Assembly: GCA_900642245.1 (NCBI GenBank)
Contig: CAAAJI010000059.1
Span: 227,236 to 240,329, forward strand
DNA: 13,094 bases
Reading direction: 5' to 3'
From: Fragilaria radians
Taxonomy: Eukaryota > Bacillariophyta > Fragilariophyceae > Fragilariales > Fragilariaceae
Positions within the stretch are counted from its first letter, which is position 1. Each line of letters begins with the position of its first letter. Under the pieces are notes generated by a model. It was not told where the DNA came from and made no database searches. It was given only the letters and a program-made list of their open reading frames with translations. Positions 7,685 to 13,094 of this stretch are shown one piece after another. Made by a program: the position numbers and the translations under genes.

Positions 7685-8863
7685 ATGGTCGATGCAATTA
7701 TCACTCCAATTTCATGCAACCAAACTGACTATTACATCTTTGATTGTCAGCCGGATCAGGCGATCACAATGGAGGATATTGACTTCATGAAGGATCAGAT
7801 AGGTGCAATGTTCTCTCAAGAAAGAAGCTATCATATCCATCACAATACTTGCCATGATCATTCATCGAAACAAGGCCGTATAGAATTGACCTTTTTACCC
7901 AAGGAAGACTGGAGGAAAAAGATTTGCGAGTGGTCCTATCGCATTGTAGATCACTTTCGAATCGATCGAGAGGTTGTAGCAATATCCATTAATTTATTGG
8001 ATCGATATTTGTATTCCCAACAAGCATTCAAGCAGACGCATATCGACAGTCACTCCTTTCAATTGGCGGCAGTATCAGCCCTCTATCTGACTATGAAGGT
8101 GCATGCCATGGATGATGGTGCGATGGGCAAGAATGAATCTACTATCGCTAGGGGGCGAAGAAAGATGAGACTATCCTCCATGGTAGAATTATCTAGAGGC
8201 CAGTTTACAGCTGGTGATATATGTTATATGGAAGGACACATTCTTGCAACATTGTCATGGAAAGTCAATCCAATTACGACCTCGAACTTTGTGGATTCGT
8301 TTCTTCGACTTATGCCACCTCATTCAACGGTTTCTGTTGACTGTCAGTCGACGTACAATTTATCTCTACATGTCCTTCTTGATCTGTCTCGTTATGTCTC
8401 AGAACTTGCAGTTTGTGATGTGATGATTTCATGTACCTATCTTCCATCGAAGATAGCCATGGCATGCATCTTTTTGTCGATGGACGAGTTCAATCTTACA
8501 GCATTTCCATGGCCAGTACGAAATGAGTTTCAGTCGACATTACTGAAATTCTACAATAGCAACAGCGATAATAATCCTTGGAACAATGATGATGACATTG
8601 AAATTTATCAATTGATGGAAGGGTTGTCGTTGTCGTTTAGGCCTCATATCTTAATGAATGAGGTTGGAGACGATCATCCCCTCAAATTGGCTAGGAATTG
8701 TGGGCTATTGAAACCAAGCCAGTGTACTGGGCGAATATCGGTGCAAAACAATAAGATTCCTCGAAAACGACGATTGAATGACAGCCACAATTCATGTCTA
8801 GAAAGCAAAGTCTATCCAATGGGAGACATTCATACAGATTCTATGCGCATTGTGTCGCCTTAG
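7685..8863 (+). CDS. cyclin, diatom-specific (dsCYC-like) type
   Basis: This encodes a 392-residue predicted regulatory subunit of a cyclin-dependent kinase. The N-terminal cyclin box spans about residues 72-205. WRKKICEWSYRIVDHF (76-91) holds the MRAIL-equivalent Arg77, EVVAISINLLDRYL (96-109) is helix 2, and FQLAAVSALYLTMKVH (125-140) carries the conserved kinase-contacting Lys138. FTAGDICYMEGHILATLSW (174-192) carries the partner Glu183. Between Lys138 and Glu183 there are about 16 more residues than in cyclin A, with a basic patch (RGRRKMR, 156-162). A degenerate second cyclin fold follows (about 195-290), including YLPSKIAMACIFLSMDE. The C-tail has a possible nuclear signal (PRKRR, 359-363). 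No canonical RxxLxxxxN destruction box is apparent. The pattern is closest to diatom-specific cyclins, which couple division to light and nutrients, but the subgroup cannot be assigned by eye. ATG 7685 has A at -3 and G at +4, with an in-frame TAA upstream at 7658-7660. Confidence 0.88.
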   Translation: MVDAIITPISCNQTDYYIFDCQPDQAITMEDIDFMKDQIGAMFSQERSYHIHHNTCHDHSSKQGRIELTFLPKEDWRKKICEWSYRIVDHFRIDREVVAISINLLDRYLYSQQAFKQTHIDSHSFQLAAVSALYLTMKVHAMDDGAMGKNESTIARGRRKMRLSSMVELSRGQFTAGDICYMEGHILATLSWKVNPITTSNFVDSFLRLMPPHSTVSVDCQSTYNLSLHVLLDLSRYVSELAVCDVMISCTYLPSKIAMACIFLSMDEFNLTAFPWPVRNEFQSTLLKFYNSNSDNNPWNNDDDIEIYQLMEGLSLSFRPHILMNEVGDDHPLKLARNCGLLKPSQCTGRISVQNNKIPRKRRLNDSHNSCLESKVYPMGDIHTDSMRIVSP

Positions 8864-11500
8864 GAGACTCTTACCAGCAACCCTGCATTTCTTTACCGAT
8901 TATTATTATCCCGTAACCGAGAAATACATATATCTTCTTCATTTTTTCTATAGATACATTAAATTTAAACCATAAAATTGCTTAGATCACTGAAAGCTTA
9001 GCATAGACCAATTTTATTCATATGAACTTCATTTATCGTGATACTTTCTGAAATTAAGTTGCATGGTCCGTCATTTCCACATCCGATTCGATGTTGTGTT
9101 TGGCTATTACATTTGGAACAAGACTGAAAATTCCGAAAACTAGATGCACATGTTATCTTTCGACAATAATTTGCAAGCAATATCGCATATAATAATACTA
9201 AACACCAAAATTCATAGATGCATCGCCGTTCTGAAAAAGATAGTTTATTGCATCAACACTAATAATTTGTCGATTCAATAACGAGCTAAGTTAGCTTTAT
9301 TTGCACTCGTGCAAGATCCACGAATCGCTGCCATAAGTGTCCGATTGAAAGTGTTGTTGCTTTTACGTCCAGTAAACTTTTGCTACACTAGCGAAACATA
9401 GCTTAGAGTGCACGGTGTCATTGGATAACAATTGACTACCTCAAAACACCATTTATCTAGGGTACAATTGTAGATTGCAGGTCATATATGTGTGTTTGTG
9501 GCATGATCACGAAACTACCTTGGAACGAAATAATGGTTAAATGCAAAGCAATGAAATAAATCAGAATACGAGATCAAAACTTAGCCCGTTGAAACATCTT
9601 GTTGCACGTAAATTGTTATTCTTGAATAAAAGGAAGAGCTTTATTGATAGGGATTAATTTCAAACTTTCAAGTCAAAAACTGAAACCCAACCAATAACCG
9701 AGACGTTTGTGTGGCTGCGTTTTGTCCTTTTCACATCTGTGTTATGTTGCTACGTTAATATTTATGAATCGTGGAGGCACCCATGTATTAAAAGATGGGC
9801 TGAGCCAGACCTTGCTGAGAGGCATTTCTACCAAAATATTACTAAAACGTATCCAACAAATATCTAAATCAACATGAGCGAAATGACAGTTTGTATTGGT
9901 CAAAAGAGATATTTCTTAACTAGAAGGTTGTATTATTCTCTAAGCAATCAGTTTATGAAGATATATTTATGTACATTAATGGATGACTTTCCATTTGTTT
10001 CATTTTAAAGTTTGAATGGCAAAAAAGCCTGTTTTGATATCCAAATTTTTGAAAGGATTAACAATTACTTCAATACGAAAGTAATCGGAAATACGTTCAA
10101 AAAAATGTTACAAGTTTGGCAATGTTACGACGCTTCAAACTATGTGTTTGTATCTTGTTTCAGCTCCTCTATAAATTTGAAAACAAGATTTGACTATAGG
10201 AATAACATTAATTAGTTTATAACTTCTCACTGATTTCTTTTTTCATAGATCACCAGAAGCGTAATTTCATAAACATTGTACCATATTAATCAAAACTTTC
10301 TAAGAATACTGAATTATTCCATTTCAATTAATGCCTAGATCAAACGATATTTGGGGAAAGGCAAGTTCTATAATTCATCTTCGAAGCATGTATAAGAGTA
10401 ATGTGCATAAGGAAGACTGTAATCATATCAATTTAGTAAATGTATCTGTACCTTGTAATCGGTAATGTCAAATTTCAAATTAAAATTAAATCTTTTTTAC
10501 AAAATTATACTTACCTATGTGATCGTTCGTGAATCCAAGAGTGGAGCTTTACACTAGGATGACTACATTTTTACTAAAAAATGAACCATCGACAGGATTT
10601 TTTTTCTTTAAGGAAGATTACAAGCCTGTGAATTGATTCTGTATATCTTCTATGTTGAATACAGCCAGGAATTCTGTCGAGAAATAGTTTTGAGCAAGAA
10701 CCGTCATTGGTGGGCCCATTGGAAGCAGAGTGCATCTAAGGAATATTGATCTTGACCAAAGTTTGAATTTTTTTTCCATCTCTTGATTGCATCCACCAGA
10801 ATTTGCAATGTCACCTTTGTCAAGACAACAGAAGTACCTGGATTAAACAACCATTGATTTATTTTTCTGTTGTACACAATGAATTATTTTACTGCTTTTG
10901 CTATTCCTAAAAGTAGAGCTCTACTTAGTATTCCTATGTAGATTTAATGAAGATTTGGAATAGTACGAGATTTTTTGAAGCTACAATTCCGTTATATTTT
11001 CTGTAGTACTTCTTACACGGAATCTACAATACATACAACAGAAACCGTCGTTGACACCATGCACGAAAACGTAGTGCACTTTGTACTAAAAATTGCGTCA
11101 TCTAAACGGATGCTGCACAGTTTTCAAGGATGAGCAGCAAAGCAACCCTTGATCGCTGCAAATCATTTCTTAATTACCCTAATGTCATTTCTTCATAAAA
11201 AATATGATAAGGAAACAATCGCAAGCCGGATAGCATCATACCAGATGAATGTTGTATCAATTTGCGTTGCTACTGGATGCGGACCCAAAACTTGGAAGAT
11301 CAAACAAATTCCAATTTTACAAAGAACGCTGTCTCGTTTTTCATACCAAACCTTAGAATGATTCATTGATGGAAGGCAACCCTACAATGGGCTTGGAAGT
11401 TAATGCATTTATAAAAATGGTGGTGAAAAAGAGGTAAGAAAACAAAGTGCAGTTTCAATGGCAAGAAGGGCTTTGACCAAAAGGAACTCAGAATGGCGCT
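8864..11500. other. spacer without a supported gene
   Basis: This is AT-rich sequence downstream of the cyclin. No AATAAA lies close to the cyclin stop. Open frames are short: a Cys-containing 60-codon minus-strand frame (9180-8998), a 67-codon plus-strand frame near 10012, a 74-codon minus-strand frame without an early ATG (10842-10618), and a 70-codon plus-strand frame (11149-11361). None matches a family I recognise. I found no tRNA A/B boxes, terminal repeats or transposase motifs. Confidence 0.5.
10911..10926. repeat. 16-base perfect palindrome
   Basis: AAGTAGAGCTCTACTT reads identically on both strands with no loop, centred on GAGCTC. It lies in gene-poor spacer between two copies of TATTCCTA (about 10902 and 10930). 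It could be a dimeric protein-binding site or chance. Confidence 0.5.
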
Positions 11501-12102
11501 TCAAGTTTTCAAGACCCAGAACCTTCCATCAAACAATTTGGAGTTAGACTTGTAAATTTGGGAAGCCAGCTTTTTTGAATTATCAGTGACAATTATTTGT
11601 AAGGGATTGAAGATACAGCCTAGGTAACTATTGATAACATTTGTGGGAACAACTAAATTCTGTACCTGTTTGAACTCAAAGAGTGGCAGCAGAAAGGGGA
11701 TTGGCAGCACAGATGCAAGCAAGGCTTGTTGGGGACGGTCCAAACAATTGGAAGAGTGGAGCAGAGGGTGGAGGTGCTTCACACAGGCACTGATGAACTC
11801 CATCTCTGCAGGTGCAACCCTGTCTTCTTTGCCACAAAATCTTGTTGATTTGTGACAGGAGTACATGGTGGGGATTGGAGGGAGAAACTTCTGAGGTTTT
11901 TCTCTTTTTGCAAGTGGGGTTGTTTGAAGGACAAGTTTTCACCCCTGCAAGATTTGTGAGATATGATTTCTAGCCATATAAGAAGAAGGATATACAGACA
12001 TGTCTGTAAATTTTTGCAATCTATAATACATATTGACTGCAAATGAGTGTGACAAATATCGACTTTTGGAGGGAAGCGAGATGTGAAAAATGGAACATGC
12101 AA
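11501..12102. other. GC-richer island with overlapping open frames, origin unknown
   Basis: Between about 11640 and 11900 the base composition is visibly richer in G and C than the DNA on either side. Several open frames overlap here: 121 codons on the minus strand (11866-11501), 107 codons (minus, 12102-11779), 88 codons (minus, 11942-11676) and 74 codons on the plus strand (11631-11855). The 121-codon frame is the longest in the window outside the three genes. I recognise no domain in any frame. The plus frame is also fairly open from 11493 to 11855 with only two stops, so the coding strand is uncertain. The island may be an exon of an undetected gene or a decayed mobile element. Confidence 0.35.
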
Positions 12103-13094
12103 TCCTAATTGACAAGTTTTAAATCTGATCTGAGCTGGGATCAGAAGGCAATTTTTTTAGCTTACTCTCAACAGGTTCGGTTTTTTCCTGGTTGCAGTTT
12201 GCGGAGAATATGTTGACGATCAATGTTAGACAGATTAATTTGTGAATTTTTTTACAAGTTGTTGGTGCTTGCTTTGCTACACAGAGTTGATTATTTTCCG
12301 AAAGAGAATGTATCTTTGAATTCTTACATTTACATTTCCAGCAATAATTATGACAAAAAAATTATCGTTATTTGTAAACCTAGAAATTGCTGGTCATACA
12401 ATCTGATACATGACAAATATATTTAAGTGTTACTACTTGACTTAACATGTCATTGGTATCTAAAGTTTCATTCAACATCACAGAAATTAAAGTAAATTAT
12501 ACAATTGATATAGCATTGGCATTAGGAGGGTGTAAAGGTAAACATTTCTTTTTTTCCTACTAAAACTATGGTTTAAAGACATATTTTAGCTTTTGCTTGC
12601 TCTTTTGTTGTAGAAGTTATTGGTGCTGCTGTTATTGTGACGTCAATGATTGTTGGTGAAAAAATCAAAATAAAGCTGTTGGTGCAAGGTTAATACTTTT
12701 GTTTTGTTCATTTTGTAAAATGTATTCTTTAATTGTTTGATAGTTTAAAAAATGAGACAAATGAAGGATTAATACAATAAGTATCATCCCAAAGATACAA
12801 TGATATAATTGATCCATATGAGTAATGCCTTGTAAACCAGTTATAATTAGACTTAAGATTAAGAATCACAAAAGATCTTTTTCCTCAATTTAAAGGAATA
12901 GTGTTATTTATTTTTTCATTGTTTTGAAGGAATTTCATTTAGTTGCAGATTAATATTGCTTTTAGAAATATCCACATTTCAGTTGCATTTGAATGAAACT
13001 TGCATTAAATATTCTACAGTTTACAATTAAAAGTCTTGACAACATTCTAGTTTATAATTCTGGATGAAAGTAGGATGGAATTATTATTTTTCTT
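12103..13094. other. AT-rich spacer to the window edge
   Basis: I see no gene. The sequence is T-rich on the plus strand with frequent stops, and the one 67-codon frame (12223-12426) looks like a product of composition. A perfect TGACGTCA (12638-12645), the full bZIP/CRE palindrome, occurs with no gene visible nearby, though a gene could begin beyond the right edge. Confidence 0.45.

Noticed and set aside
8998..9180. 60-codon minus-strand frame with several Cys residues
   Set aside because: The Cys spacing fits no zinc-finger or metallothionein pattern I know, and the frame is short and lies immediately after the cyclin stop, where 3' UTR is expected.
1..13094. tRNA, rRNA, CRISPR array or bacterial-type operon
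   Set aside because: No B-box GGTTCGA sequence in tRNA context, no regularly spaced direct repeats, and no close-packed genes with ribosome-binding sites were seen. The introns and gene types are eukaryotic.

Overview
This is nuclear DNA of a eukaryotic microalga, most probably a diatom. Three things point that way. One protein carries an HMG box with a long basic insertion between helices 1 and 2, a form I associate with diatom HMG-box proteins. A second protein is a cyclin resembling the diatom-specific (dsCYC) group. The spacer also holds decayed Ty1/copia sequence of the kind common in diatom genomes. The DNA is AT-rich, genes are sparse, introns are short with GTAAGT donors, and there are no operons, Shine-Dalgarno sites, tRNAs, rRNAs or CRISPR arrays.

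Layout, left to right. Positions 2-867 (+): the 3' end of a gene I do not recognise, with one 83-base intron (89-171). Positions 868-3495: spacer without a supported gene, including a 13-base G run. Positions 3496-4521 (+): a single-exon HMG-box protein of 341 residues. Positions 4754-5360 (-): a dead Ty1/copia retrotransposon fragment with recognisable reverse transcriptase and RNase H pieces. Positions 5361-7684: spacer and the upstream region of the cyclin, including a TGACGT motif and a possible 5' UTR intron. Positions 7685-8863 (+): a cyclin of 392 residues. Positions 8864-13094: a further 4.2 kb with no gene I can support, containing a GC-richer island (about 11501-12102) with overlapping open frames on both strands.

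The two complete genes are both candidate nuclear regulators, one a chromatin or DNA-binding protein and one a cell-cycle regulator. They lie on the same strand 3.2 kb apart with a retroelement remnant between them. Nothing in the sequence shows that they work together. I see no convincing new multi-gene system. The most interesting points are the aureochrome/bZIP-type motif just upstream of the cyclin, the insertion-bearing HMG box, the copia remnant, and the unexplained island near 11.5-12.1 kb.
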